Made by a program: the position numbers and the translations under genes. This document shows, piece after piece, positions 36,897 to 46,525 of a stretch of 64,000 nt of DNA. Numbering within the stretch: the stretch's first letter is position 1; the number at the start of each line of letters is the position of its first letter. Under the pieces are notes generated by a model. It worked only from the letters and a program-made list of their open reading frames with translations, searched no databases and was not told where the DNA came from. The DNA comes from Prevotella sp. (GTDB lineage Bacteria; Bacteroidota; Bacteroidia; Bacteroidales; Bacteroidaceae), in assembly GCA_022775105.1 (NCBI GenBank), contig JALFIX010000070.1:1-64000 (forward strand), written 5' to 3'.

Positions 36897-37670
36897 TTAC
36901 AATCCCAAACGATAGCCCACCGTGACGGAGAACACACTGCTGCGCATCTTGTCTGCGTAACCGTCGAGATTCCACTTGTTCAATCCGATGCGGTATTGGG
37001 CTTCGAGGATGACATTCTCATATTCATAGGAAAAACCTACGGGAATCGAGATGTCGAAATGCTTGTAGCCGTCCTTCACGTCGAGTTCTTCTGAGAGATA
37101 TACATCGCTGCCATCCTGTGCGGGATTGCCGTCGGCGTCATAGTAGATGATATTGCCGGGATTCAACCTGTCGTAGAGTCCCGACACTACATTGTACTTG
37201 AGTTTTGCCGACAGCATGAATCCCAACTGCACTCCGGCCTTCAGGGCGAAGTTGTCGGTGAGATAGACATTACACTTGACAGGGACATTCAGAAATCCAA
37301 AGTTAACCCTCATATCCTCATATTTGCTGAATTTATACAAATTATCCGAGCCTTCCGCCTTATCGGCATAATGGAAATCCTTGAATTTCTCGCTCAGCAA
37401 GGCATACATAGCCCCTACAGTCACGCCGATTCGGTCGTGCACCATGTATTCGACATCCAAGCCTCCCTCATATCCCAACTTATAGGATGAGTTGACGCAT
37501 TTGCTGCCGTCTTCGCCAAACCACATTTTGTCGCCTGAGAGTTTGGAGAGATTCACCCCCAACCTCGGTATTATCGACCATTCGCCTGTCTCGCGCTTCT
37601 GTGCGTCGGCATTTGCAGTCATGCCGCAAACGAGCAACACAGCCATAATCCTTGAAATCACGTTCTTCAT
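36897..37670 (-). CDS. Outer-membrane beta-barrel protein
   Basis: This 257-residue protein has a signal peptide (MKNVISRIMAVLLVCGMTANADA). The mature part is alternating amphipathic strands ending in FSVTVGYRLGL with a C-terminal hydrophobic residue, typical of small OmpA/porin-like barrels (PorT/OMP_b-brl). No ligand is evident. It converges with the hydrolase gene 31 nt away. Upstream, TACCTTTG (complement of 37709-37716) with CAA at 37735-37737 gives a promoter. Confidence 0.8.
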   Translation of the reverse strand: MKNVISRIMAVLLVCGMTANADAQKRETGEWSIIPRLGVNLSKLSGDKMWFGEDGSKCVNSSYKLGYEGGLDVEYMVHDRIGVTVGAMYALLSEKFKDFHYADKAEGSDNLYKFSKYEDMRVNFGFLNVPVKCNVYLTDNFALKAGVQLGFMLSAKLKYNVVSGLYDRLNPGNIIYYDADGNPAQDGSDVYLSEELDVKDGYKHFDISIPVGFSYEYENVILEAQYRIGLNKWNLDGYADKMRSSVFSVTVGYRLGL

Positions 37671-37708
37671 AATCGTTGGTATTTAATTGATTGTTTAAAT
37701 GTCATGTG

Positions 37709-37799
37709 CAAAGGTAATGATAATATTCGAAAAACAACAATATTTTAATGGAAAAATGCATTTTTTATTTGGATATGTGACAATTAATGCTTAATTTTG
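37709..37799. promoter_or_regulatory. Divergent promoter region, barrel protein and AAA/PD-(D/E)XK gene
   Basis: Minus strand: TACCTTTG (complement of 37709-37716) with TTG (complement of 37735-37737). Plus strand: TTG (37769-37771), 20 nt, TAATTTTG (37792-37799). The plus box fixes the AAA gene start downstream of 37800 and supports ATG 37844. Confidence 0.65.
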
Positions 37800-37843
37800 C
37801 AGCGAAATGCGGGCTTACCTCTCCTGCAACAGACATTAAAGCT

Positions 37844-39493
37844 ATGGGTACATATATAAACAAAGGTAATAGTGAGTTTCGTGACATTGTCACTCACGAG
37901 TATGTTGACAAGACATCGCTGATACCACTTATCAACGCCACGCTCAACTCCGAGCGTCGCTACAGTTGCGTCACACGCAGCCGCCGCTTCGGCAAGTCGA
38001 TGGCGGCCAAGATGCTGTGCGCCTACTACGACAAGTCGTGTGACTCGCGCGAGCTTTTCGTGGGATTGAAGGCAGAGCAGGACAAGTCGTTTGACACTTA
38101 TCTCAACAAGTACCGTGTGCTTTATCTTGACGTGACTTCATTTACTGCAAGGCCTGAGTTGCGTGTGAATATCGTGCGAAACATCCAGAATGAGATTTGT
38201 TCTGAATTAAAGAAGAATTTCCCCGATGTTGACTATTCGGAGACAACTGATCTTATGGGGGTGCTTTCAGCTATTCACGAAGCCACAGGCGAAAAGTTCT
38301 TTTTTATCATCGACGAGTGGGATGCCATCTGCCGCGAGTTGCCCCTTTGCCATAAGATGAAGGGCGCCCCCGAGACCGTCACTCCCACTATTATGGATGA
38401 GTATGTCATGCTGCTCCGCCGCTTGTTCAAGACACAGGACTCCGACAAGGTCTTTGCCGGGGCGTATCTCACAGGCATCCTGCCTATTAAAAGATATAAC
38501 ACCGAGTCGGCGCTGAACAACTTCCGCGAATATTCAATGATTAATCCAGGCAGAATTTGCTCGTCTTTTGGATTCACACATGACGAAGTTCTGTCTCTTT
38601 GTCAGGAATACGACATGGACATAAGTGAGATGGAACGCTGGTATGACGGATATCGCATTGGCAATGTATCGCATATTTTCAATCCGTATTCCGTGATGAG
38701 GGCAATTGACGATAACCGATATAGAAGCTACTGGACATCAACCGGTGCCTACGACTCTGTCATCACCTATATTCAAATGAATTACGATGGACTCAAAGAC
38801 GACATCATACGTATGCTGTCAGGAGAGCATGTGTATGTAGATACGACAGAGTTTCTTAATGACATGCATATCATAAGGAGCAAGAACGACGTGCTCACTG
38901 TGCTTATTCACCTTGGTTACTTAGCATACGATGAAGATGAACAAGAATGTTTTATACCGAACAAGGAAGTTGGCGACGAACTGAACAACGCCATAAAGGC
39001 CACTTCCTGGGAACCGTTGATTAAGACAATACAAAATTCCAAGGCCCTTCTCAATGCCACCATCTCAGGCAACGAGCAAGCCGTGGCTTCCGCTATCGAC
39101 CTGGCTCACGACGAGAACACGAGCATACTCTCATACAACGACGAGAACTCGCTTGCCTGCGTGCTCTCCGTGGCGTATATATGGGCGAAGAACGAATATG
39201 TCATCCACCGCGAATATGCCACGGGCAAGGGCTATGCCGACCTCGTGATGATACCTCGCCGCAATGTCAGCAAGCCAGCCCTTGTGATAGAGCTGAAATT
39301 CAATAACTCAGCCGACACCGCCATCGACCAGATAAAGCGCAAGCAATATCCCGCAAAGATTGCCGAATACACCGGCGACATACTGCTCGTGGGCATCAAC
39401 TATGATAAAGAGACGAAACTGCATACTTGCAGGATTGAAAGGTCGGTGAGTCCTTGCTTACCCTGCGTCCGCCGGGGTCATACAAAAAGATGA
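37844..39493 (+). CDS. AAA-ATPase-like / PD-(D/E)XK nuclease-superfamily protein
   Basis: Started at ATG 37844 (MGTYINKGNSEF), about 549 residues. The N-terminal part matches AAA-ATPase_like: VDKTSLIPLIN, RSRRFGKSMAAKML (P-loop-like) and FFIIDEWDAICRE (Walker B). The C-terminal part is the PD-(D/E)XK-like domain: EYATGKGYADLVMIP and ALVIELKFN give the D...ExK pattern. Such proteins are multi-copy in Bacteroidales. Their function is unproven; mobile or defence roles are suspected. The last 15 residues (VSPCLPCVRRGHTKR) look atypical and may be a recent extension. It ends beside the defence island. Confidence 0.85.
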   Translation: MGTYINKGNSEFRDIVTHEYVDKTSLIPLINATLNSERRYSCVTRSRRFGKSMAAKMLCAYYDKSCDSRELFVGLKAEQDKSFDTYLNKYRVLYLDVTSFTARPELRVNIVRNIQNEICSELKKNFPDVDYSETTDLMGVLSAIHEATGEKFFFIIDEWDAICRELPLCHKMKGAPETVTPTIMDEYVMLLRRLFKTQDSDKVFAGAYLTGILPIKRYNTESALNNFREYSMINPGRICSSFGFTHDEVLSLCQEYDMDISEMERWYDGYRIGNVSHIFNPYSVMRAIDDNRYRSYWTSTGAYDSVITYIQMNYDGLKDDIIRMLSGEHVYVDTTEFLNDMHIIRSKNDVLTVLIHLGYLAYDEDEQECFIPNKEVGDELNNAIKATSWEPLIKTIQNSKALLNATISGNEQAVASAIDLAHDENTSILSYNDENSLACVLSVAYIWAKNEYVIHREYATGKGYADLVMIPRRNVSKPALVIELKFNNSADTAIDQIKRKQYPAKIAEYTGDILLVGINYDKETKLHTCRIERSVSPCLPCVRRGHTKR

Positions 39494-39582
39494 ATCTTGA
39501 AATAGGCAAAGGATACAGGAAGGACGAGGATAGATTCCGCAAGATCTGCGAAATGGCTGAGGGCTATCTGCCGAAGATATAA
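39490..39582 (+). CDS. Possible 30-aa ORF or remnant
   Basis: ATG 39490 overlaps the previous stop (ATGA) and opens a 30-codon frame ending in TAA at 39580-39582. It encodes a charged peptide (NLEIGKGYRKDED, FRKICEMAEGYLPKI). No family is recognised. It could be a coupled micro-ORF or the detached tail of another gene copy. Confidence 0.25.
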   Translation: MNLEIGKGYRKDEDRFRKICEMAEGYLPKI

Positions 39583-39584
39583 TG

Positions 39585-39627
39585 AAAAAAGGGAGCGAAA
39601 CGATAGTTTTTCTCCCTTTTTCTTTGT
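39585..39627. terminator. Bidirectional terminator; left copy of a 23-bp inverted repeat
   Basis: AAAAAAGGGAG (39585-39595) pairs with CTCCCTTTTT (39612-39621) between converging genes. Bases 39605-39627 are the exact reverse complement of 49841-49863, so the same terminator-bearing sequence flanks both ends of the defence island in inverted orientation. Confidence 0.8.
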
Positions 39628-39629
39628 AT

Positions 39630-42600
39630 TTAGCAAATCATTCCCAACAATTCTCCGATATAATCCTCGTCCATCTGGAAGACGATATGGTTTTTCTTGC
39701 ATATCGATTTGTCTTCTGCGTGATTCCAGAAACTTACATCTTCATACGGAGTGTTGGATATGATAAAGCTGTCCAAGATGATGTTAGGGTCGCCTAACCT
39801 TGGCTCAATCTCTGTCTTCAACAGCTTATACAGCTGTATCTTCGGGTCATCAAATCCATGAAGATTCCTTATGCCCTTCGGGTCAATGAACGACACGCGC
39901 TGCTTTTCTCCGTCATTCACCCACAGGATGAAGTCGGGATAGAAATTGTTTGCCTCAAAGAAACCAATTCCCTTCCGGCTCTCATTGCGTAGCAGATACA
40001 CTTCCTTGCCAGCAAACTGGTCATCCTTATGCTCATCAAAATACTCGCGGATATGACGGACGAAAGTCTGTTCGCCTGCGTTCAGCGGCACCGGCGATAT
40101 CTTGATGAGCGGTTCGTTGGTATTCTCATCCACCATTGTCTTTTTCCCATGGGAATCCCTGTCTGTGAGACAAAGCAAAGGGAAATACAGATGGCGGTCG
40201 AAGCGGAGTGCCTGAATCCATTTGCCATTGATTTGGAAGTCGCTCTCCATATTGCCCGACAATATCTGTTCGCGCAATTCCTTCAGTTTCTCTATCCACT
40301 CCTCTTGGTCTTGTCTCACCTCCACGTTGTATTCCTCGAAGAAGTTCGGGTCATTGGAATTCACATATACTGTCTCCATAAATTGTGCCTCCCATTTTCC
40401 CTTGCTGCGCTTGTATGCACGGTCGATGTAAGCCCGGAGCAGCGAAATGGTGATGTTCTCCCATCGCTCCACGTCACGCCCGAAATCACGGAACTCCATG
40501 TCAGCCTCTTGGATAACCAACTCATACCACGACGCATCAGCCATAAGTGTTTGTAGGATGTCCGTAGTCAGCGTCATGTTATACCAGCTTCGCTCGTTCT
40601 TCATCTGCTGAAGGGCAAAGAAAATCCTGTTCCAATCGAGCAATGCGAGATGCTTGTCCCTCAGTTTGTCTTTATGTTCAGCCACCTCGGTGCGAATCTT
40701 CGTTCCGCTGCTGTACATGGCTTCTACCCTTGGTGTCCAGTCGAGCTTTATTCTCGTGTCGCCCATCATGTCCAATGGGTTCACCACCACAGATTTCTTG
40801 AAGTCATATCCCTGTTTCAGCCTTATCACCTTGAGCTTTGCATCGCCCAACAGGTTGACAGTCGGAATGTCAATGGACAGGTAGTTCTCTTCGTTGGCAG
40901 GCAGGCCCTCGTCCTCCAAGTATTTGTGGAAGGCATCCATATAGTCGGCTCTCACGCCGAAGATGTTCAGTGTCTCAATGTCGCGCAAACCTCTTGGGAT
41001 AGGGCCTGGATGATAACTGCTGTCCAACTTGCTGCTACGCTTCAGCGAATACTCAAAGCCTTTTAGTCGCACTCCACGTCCGAAGAGCTGGATAATCTCC
41101 GAGCCCTCGCTGCGTCCCACGTTCATCAGTCCCATCACCGAAACTCGCCAACTGCTCCATCCCTCATTGAATTTCTTCGAACCGATAAGGATGTTCACGG
41201 GTGACGACTCGTTGTTGATGTCGGCAAACAGTGACATACGGCCGAATTCCCTTGTCTCGCACTGTATGCCATTGTCCTCACACAGTGAGATAAGTTTGCT
41301 GCTGTCGCCCACGTTGATGACTCCGAAATAGTCGGCATTGCCGATGCGAAGTCCTATCTCCTCGTCGCCACCCTTCTGTTTGTCAAGATGAAGCCTTGCG
41401 TTGGGCAGGTCGCTGTGGAACAGGGTCTTTATCACCTTATTATATGTATCGCGTGCGAACTTGTCTTCCTCTCCAAGTCTCATTCCCGATTTCGCCATCA
41501 TGAAGCTGTTGGCAAACAGCGAATATCCGTTTTTGTTCCTGATTCCGTCATCGGGATTGAACAGACGTTTGATATATCCGCTGAACAGTTCGGGCTTATC
41601 CACAAAATCCTGGATAAACAAGAGTATCTGCACCACGTCGCTCACCTGCTTGCCTCTCACTGTTCGCACTGCATTCACCGAACCGCCGACAAAGATGCCC
41701 AACGGACGGGCAATGAGAAACCGGTTCTTTACCAGCGGACTTGCCTCATAGCTGAGCGTCTGTTCATACAGGCACAGCAAGTAAGCCGTGAGATACATAT
41801 TGAGCTTCTCCTCGTCATCCCACGATGACATGTTCATGATGCGATAGTCCTTGCCATATCCATCGTTGTAGAAATAGCGATAGGAATAGTCGAAGAGTGT
41901 GGCTTTGCCATATTCCTCCAATAGGGCAGCCCTGTCCTTGCCCGAAAGTGCCGCTATGGCCTGTCCGAAGGTGGCGGAATATTCAAAAGAGAAGCCTTCG
42001 GCAGTGAGTTTGTTGCGATAGCCTTTCCATACTTCGCCTCCACTGCCCCTGTGTCCTTCATCCACCAACACGAGGTTATTTCCCTCAAAACTGTCAATCG
42101 CCACGGTCTTGTCGCCATCGGTTTCGGCTAACTTGTTAACATCGATTACTTCCACCGTGTGCTTTCCACCGAATAATCCGCCTTGACTGCTCTTGTTGAA
42201 CAGCTCGGCATAGAAGCCCGAAGCCTGTAGTTCCTTGATGTGCTGATTGCTCAGTCCTTCGTTGGGTGTAAGGATGAGTATGCGGTTGAGCTTCTTGGCA
42301 TGGTGTTTCTCTGCATAATAGAGATACTGCTTGATATTGACATGCAGCATCAGGGTTTTTCCCGAACCTGTGGCGCACCAGAACGCCAACTTGTTCAAGT
42401 CATCATCGGTGAACGCTGGCATCTCATGCCATGTCTCCTGACGGAAATTGAATTTGTTCACAAGAAAATCATTAATATCATCGAGCAGTCTCATCTTGTC
42501 GGAGAAATAGCGGTCAAGATATATTTCCGTGAACAGCAGGGCAAGATACTGGTAGTATTTCCATACAATCTTCTCCGTCCTATGTTCATTAATCTCTTTC

Positions 42601-42851
42601 GTATATTTCACGATATGTCGGTCATATTCCAGCAACTGCTGCTCGCTGATGCCATAATCTACATACAGATGTCTCTTCAGCGCATCAACCATACGTGAAT
42701 ATCCCTCATCGTCCACACCCTCCAATGCAGGGTCTTTGAGGTCGCCCGACAGGGCCGCAAGGTCTTTGCAGCCAAAGAGGCTCAGGATATATTTGAACAG
42801 CACCAACGCTTCTTGCAGTTTCGCCGGCTGCTTTGTTTTCTTCTTTGCCAT
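39630..42851 (-). CDS. Type III Res-like DEAD/DEAH helicase-nuclease
   Basis: This 1073-residue SF2 helicase resembles type III restriction (Res) subunits. The Walker A is CATGSGKTLM (about residue 160), motif II is VDEGHRG (DEGH, about 268), and the region around EIIQLFGRGVRLKG (about 585) is motif VI. Near the C-terminus NFYPDFILWVNDGEKQRVSFIDPKG shows the PD...(x)DxK pattern of a PD-(D/E)XK nuclease. It follows HepT by 18 nt on the same strand. Unlike classical mod-res pairs, it is separated from its methylase by a toxin-antitoxin pair. The target and the need for partner subunits are unknown. Confidence 0.88.
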   Translation of the reverse strand: MAKKKTKQPAKLQEALVLFKYILSLFGCKDLAALSGDLKDPALEGVDDEGYSRMVDALKRHLYVDYGISEQQLLEYDRHIVKYTKEINEHRTEKIVWKYYQYLALLFTEIYLDRYFSDKMRLLDDINDFLVNKFNFRQETWHEMPAFTDDDLNKLAFWCATGSGKTLMLHVNIKQYLYYAEKHHAKKLNRILILTPNEGLSNQHIKELQASGFYAELFNKSSQGGLFGGKHTVEVIDVNKLAETDGDKTVAIDSFEGNNLVLVDEGHRGSGGEVWKGYRNKLTAEGFSFEYSATFGQAIAALSGKDRAALLEEYGKATLFDYSYRYFYNDGYGKDYRIMNMSSWDDEEKLNMYLTAYLLCLYEQTLSYEASPLVKNRFLIARPLGIFVGGSVNAVRTVRGKQVSDVVQILLFIQDFVDKPELFSGYIKRLFNPDDGIRNKNGYSLFANSFMMAKSGMRLGEEDKFARDTYNKVIKTLFHSDLPNARLHLDKQKGGDEEIGLRIGNADYFGVINVGDSSKLISLCEDNGIQCETREFGRMSLFADINNESSPVNILIGSKKFNEGWSSWRVSVMGLMNVGRSEGSEIIQLFGRGVRLKGFEYSLKRSSKLDSSYHPGPIPRGLRDIETLNIFGVRADYMDAFHKYLEDEGLPANEENYLSIDIPTVNLLGDAKLKVIRLKQGYDFKKSVVVNPLDMMGDTRIKLDWTPRVEAMYSSGTKIRTEVAEHKDKLRDKHLALLDWNRIFFALQQMKNERSWYNMTLTTDILQTLMADASWYELVIQEADMEFRDFGRDVERWENITISLLRAYIDRAYKRSKGKWEAQFMETVYVNSNDPNFFEEYNVEVRQDQEEWIEKLKELREQILSGNMESDFQINGKWIQALRFDRHLYFPLLCLTDRDSHGKKTMVDENTNEPLIKISPVPLNAGEQTFVRHIREYFDEHKDDQFAGKEVYLLRNESRKGIGFFEANNFYPDFILWVNDGEKQRVSFIDPKGIRNLHGFDDPKIQLYKLLKTEIEPRLGDPNIILDSFIISNTPYEDVSFWNHAEDKSICKKNHIVFQMDEDYIGELLGMIC

Positions 42852-42869
42852 GATTTGATAATGATTCTA

Positions 42870-43214
42870 TCAGAATTCCTTCATATAGTTCTTTACTTGA
42901 TTTTCTAATTGTGGAAGGTCATTTTGTATTACATCCCATATCACCGAATTATCTACTTGAAAATATTCATGCACAATATAGTTTCTCATGCCAGTAATCA
43001 GTTTCCATTGTGTATCGGGATGCGCACTTTTGAATTCGTTTGTCAGAAGATTAGCGGCCTCTCCAATAATTTCAATGTTCTTTACAACAGCATAGTACAT
43101 CATGTCGTCTTCCACTAAATCGTCTAAACGCTTACCATTGGTATAACGTTTGATTCTTTCAATGGCTTGAACTATATGCTCTAACCTCGTTATGTTTTTA
43201 CTCGCCTCTCTCAT
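42870..43214 (-). CDS. HEPN (HepT-like, DUF86) RNase toxin
   Basis: This 114-residue all-helical protein shows the HEPN active motif RX4H in RNYIVHEYF (about residues 79-87) and IEIIGEAANLL, typical of HepT. HEPN toxins cut RNA, or are themselves AMPylated by the partner MNT. Its start overlaps the MNT gene by 17 nt, the standard antitoxin-first order. It lies inside the methylase-Res operon region, 18 nt before the Res-like gene. Confidence 0.9.
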   Translation of the reverse strand: MREASKNITRLEHIVQAIERIKRYTNGKRLDDLVEDDMMYYAVVKNIEIIGEAANLLTNEFKSAHPDTQWKLITGMRNYIVHEYFQVDNSVIWDVIQNDLPQLENQVKNYMKEF

Positions 43215-43494
43215 AAATTAGAATTTTGTCTTTTTCTGCTGATTCTTGTGCAAATGGCAGAAGTGTGCCTTCTGAAACCAAATCTACTTTACGTCCTAAG
43301 AGTTCTTCCAAATCGTTCCACATGCTAAAGAACTTTAGACCGATAGGGCGGCTCTTGTCTAATAGCACGATGATATCTACATCGCTGTCTGGTTTCTGCT
43401 CGTTACGTGAAAACGAGCCAAAGAGCCATGCCTTCAAGACAGGTTGTGCCTTGAAGTAGTCTGCCACTGTGGTTTTAATCATATTTGTTGTCAT
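43198..43494 (-). CDS. MNT-type nucleotidyltransferase antitoxin
   Basis: This 98-residue minimal nucleotidyltransferase has the GS(X)nDxD signature: LFGSFSRNEQKPDSDVDIIVLLD. In MNT/HEPN modules this enzyme AMPylates HepT on a Tyr and neutralises it. It has its own promoter (complement of 43521-43550) between the methylase stop and its ATG, so the pair can be expressed apart from the upstream genes. Confidence 0.92.
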   Translation of the reverse strand: MTTNMIKTTVADYFKAQPVLKAWLFGSFSRNEQKPDSDVDIIVLLDKSRPIGLKFFSMWNDLEELLGRKVDLVSEGTLLPFAQESAEKDKILIYERGE

Positions 43495-43520
43495 AATGCA
43501 AAGAAGTTATATATCCGCTG

Positions 43521-43550
43521 CAAAAATACGAAAAAAAATCAAAAACTCAA
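43521..43550 (-). promoter_or_regulatory. Promoter of the MNT/HEPN pair
   Basis: On the minus strand TTG, 19 nt, TATTTTTG, then GCAGCGGATATATAA. The transcribed start GCGGATATATAA is shared with the VapBC-like promoter at 50594-50623. Confidence 0.75.
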
Positions 43551-43565
43551 AGGAAATTATGATTT

Positions 43566-46502
43566 TTATTCCGTTTCAAACATTCGTTTCGTGAATTCTT
43601 CTTCGATTAAGACTACTTTCCAGTTGTCCTCATCGCGACGGAGGTTGGGCAGGGTGTTGTCGCCGTTCACGTAGATGAGGTCAAACTCTGAGTCTCTTGT
43701 GCGGAAGTCCATTCGCTCGAAGAACTGGTTCAATGCCTCGTTGTCTATCTCCTTGCAGTTGCGCCAGATGACCAATGTATGCAGGTTGTCTCTGTGGGTA
43801 TAGCCTTGCACCACACAGATGTTCTCGCCTTTGTACCAGTCTTCTGTCTCAACGTTCAGTCCTATCAGATAGTTGAATGTCTCCACCATATCCACTGGTG
43901 TTTCCACGAGTTCGTTGTCCTTCGTCGTTTTCAGTGTCATGGCAAACGGATTCTCAAACATCTTCAGATTCAGCAGTGAGTCGCGCGTCTCCACGTCGAG
44001 CATATAGCTCAACATATAGCTTTCCTTAAATCCGCTGCCGTCCTCAAATTGAGCGGACATCTGCTGCTGTTTCAGCTCCAAGTTGTTCAATGTGTCTTCG
44101 TATTGCTCTAAGCGCATGTACTTGAAGCACTGGGAAATGCCTTGACGTGAGACGGGCTTGCCGTCCTTCCAGTCGGGGGAGTAGATTACTTTTTCGATGC
44201 GAGTACGAGTGGCACTGTCAAAGTAATTATTTACTTCCACCAAAATATATTTTCTATTTTTGAGGTCTTTCTTATTCAATTCTATTACAGCATGACCAGT
44301 TGTTCCAGAACCAGCAAAATAGTCAATTACAATAGAGCTATCCATGGCATTTAATACCTTTAAGCTATCAATAACTGCATACAAAGACTTTGGATATGAA
44401 AAAGCGTTTACATTGCCAAGTATATTTTTCAACAAATTAGTACCATTTGATGTTGAAGAATACTCTGTTTTATCCCAAATAGTCAAAGGTAAAATACCCT
44501 TATCATTTAGACGGGATTTAACATATACGGCTAATTGTCCTGTACGGTCTTTTTTTACCAGCATTTGATTAATTGAAGACAGAGTCCTATCTATCCCCCA
44601 TTTCCAACGTCTTGGCACACCTTCTTCGTCAATAGGGTATAATACCTTCTCTCCTTCAATCGGAGCCTCCAATATTTCGTATTCAGACTTTGCTGCACAC
44701 CACAACATTTTGGGAATACGTATAGTTTTGTCTGTAATATATATAGGATAATACATTGTAGGAGCATCCTCTTTCCAACCTCCATGTTTTCGAAAATTTA
44801 CCCATTCAAATGCTCCTTCACTATCAGATTCGTTGTAACGGTCATTTTGTTCTTGAGTTCTTTCTAATCGACCAATTTTTGTATTTGAATCCGCTGAAGA
44901 ATATAATGCATACTCATGGGCGATAGAAAATCCCTTTTCTGTAGAACGTCCTGATGGATTATTCTTAATTGCAACTGTACCAAGCATATTATCTTCACCA
45001 TATAGATTTTTGATGATATAGTACAATTCATGTAATTGAAAATCATCTATTGTAACACAGTTGATACCATCACCCCCCAATAATTTCTTTCCTAATACTA
45101 AACGATCAAAAAGCAGAGACGACCATGAACTTTTCAAATAACTATTTTTATATAGTATTTCACTTGCAGATGTATTGTATGGAGGATCTATATATGTACA
45201 CTTTATCCTTTTGTTATACTTCTCCTGCAACAACTCCAATGCCTGGAAATTTTCACTATTTATCAGCAATCCATTGCATTGTTTATCAATTCCCTTATCC
45301 CCTAAATGAGCCAACAGCTTATGCTTGAATTGCTGAGAGAAGAACGCAGTATCAAGCACAAGGAAAGGATTCTGATTAAGGAACTCCATGGTGAGAGGCA
45401 CAGAATACCCTTCGGTTGTCAAGTCGCTCTTTATCTCGTCGATGGCAAAAAGACGCACCCATTCCTCACGCTGGCGGTCATTGGCAAGAATCTCGGGATA
45501 TAGCTCGCGAGGTACACGGTCGAGCGTGATGCAATAATCACACTGCACCACAAACTTCTTCTTCAGCCATAGCTTCTTCTGGAAATCCTCCAGCTGGGCA
45601 AGCATACGGATAATCTTTTCGCCCACGGTCTTGATGGCCTTTATGATGTTCAGCTGACTTGCAATATGCTGTGCGTCAAGGTCGTCGAGAAGCATCACCT
45701 CGTTCTTAATATAGAAGTCAAGTTCGCGACGTAGGAAGCCTCCAAGGTCTTTGTGGATGAAATAGTCGAAGCTGTTCTTGGCTGTATAGTCGGTCAAGTG
45801 CTTCTCCAAAAGCGTGCGATTGGCATTCTTGTCGGTGGGCGATTTCACAGTCAGCAGTTCAGAGAACGGTTCAGGGACAATCTCGCTTATCTTGCCTAAT
45901 GCCTCAGCCATAAGGTCGTTCTGCTTGGTGGTCTTAGGCATCAGTTCGTAGGTGAAGAAGATGTTCAGCTCTTCGCCGTTTTCCTCATAAAACAGTTCCT
46001 CTTCATTCTCCGGCTTATAGAGCGCAAATCGACGCTCCATGTTGTTGGCTGCCTTGTTGTTGTTCTGCTCCGTGGAGGCATCCTTCAGCACGAAATGCAC
46101 TTTTCTTCTTGATGTAGGCAACACGAAAGTATAGTCGCGGAAATACTCCGACGACTTGATATAGTATTGGTCGGCATTTGCCCAATGCAGCTTCACCTCT
46201 TCGCCATTGTAGGGAATGGCGTAGGTGTTGTCCTTGTAGCGACGCTTGCTGATGAAGTCGCCATTGTCATAATAGCGGCTGAAAAACGTGACAAGATGAG
46301 AGAACACCTCGTTGTCAGAGCCGTCGGGTGCGCCTGCCAATGCCGTTTTAACCTGCGGCAGAAGTTCGAACTTCAGGAAGTGTTCTATCTCCGACCGCTT
46401 TTGGTTCATGATGCGGTATATGCCAAAATCCAGTTCGGCATGGTCCATCATGAATATCTCCTGTAGTTTCTTGATGAAACTGTCATGATAATTTGTTGCC
46501 AT
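43566..46502 (-). CDS. Large beta-class adenine DNA methyltransferase (type III Mod-like)
   Basis: The product is about 978 residues from ATG 46502 (MATNYHDSFIKKL); the track start at 46541 overlaps the SNF2 gene and is less likely. The N-terminal roughly 420 residues are helical and charged, of a type seen in large Mod-like enzymes. Motif IV is TYIDPPYNTS (about residue 437) and motif I is DYFAGSGTTGHAV (about 730). The IV-before-I order is the beta class used by type III Mod, and the 290 residues between should hold the target-recognition domain (NGTNLLKNILG near its end). It probably makes N6-methyladenine. The catalytic/TRD block (about 44215-45300) is visibly more A+T rich than both flanks. 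Confidence 0.9.
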   Translation of the reverse strand: MATNYHDSFIKKLQEIFMMDHAELDFGIYRIMNQKRSEIEHFLKFELLPQVKTALAGAPDGSDNEVFSHLVTFFSRYYDNGDFISKRRYKDNTYAIPYNGEEVKLHWANADQYYIKSSEYFRDYTFVLPTSRRKVHFVLKDASTEQNNNKAANNMERRFALYKPENEEELFYEENGEELNIFFTYELMPKTTKQNDLMAEALGKISEIVPEPFSELLTVKSPTDKNANRTLLEKHLTDYTAKNSFDYFIHKDLGGFLRRELDFYIKNEVMLLDDLDAQHIASQLNIIKAIKTVGEKIIRMLAQLEDFQKKLWLKKKFVVQCDYCITLDRVPRELYPEILANDRQREEWVRLFAIDEIKSDLTTEGYSVPLTMEFLNQNPFLVLDTAFFSQQFKHKLLAHLGDKGIDKQCNGLLINSENFQALELLQEKYNKRIKCTYIDPPYNTSASEILYKNSYLKSSWSSLLFDRLVLGKKLLGGDGINCVTIDDFQLHELYYIIKNLYGEDNMLGTVAIKNNPSGRSTEKGFSIAHEYALYSSADSNTKIGRLERTQEQNDRYNESDSEGAFEWVNFRKHGGWKEDAPTMYYPIYITDKTIRIPKMLWCAAKSEYEILEAPIEGEKVLYPIDEEGVPRRWKWGIDRTLSSINQMLVKKDRTGQLAVYVKSRLNDKGILPLTIWDKTEYSSTSNGTNLLKNILGNVNAFSYPKSLYAVIDSLKVLNAMDSSIVIDYFAGSGTTGHAVIELNKKDLKNRKYILVEVNNYFDSATRTRIEKVIYSPDWKDGKPVSRQGISQCFKYMRLEQYEDTLNNLELKQQQMSAQFEDGSGFKESYMLSYMLDVETRDSLLNLKMFENPFAMTLKTTKDNELVETPVDMVETFNYLIGLNVETEDWYKGENICVVQGYTHRDNLHTLVIWRNCKEIDNEALNQFFERMDFRTRDSEFDLIYVNGDNTLPNLRRDEDNWKVVLIEEEFTKRMFETE
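44215..45300 (-). other. A+T-rich mosaic block within the methyltransferase gene
   Basis: This part encodes motif IV, the predicted TRD and motif I. It is clearly richer in A/T runs and A/T-ending codons than the flanking parts of the same gene. The change is abrupt near both ends. This suggests replacement of the specificity-determining part by recombination. Confidence 0.6.
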
Positions 46503-46525
46503 ATATATTGTTCTTTTTTGTTTTT

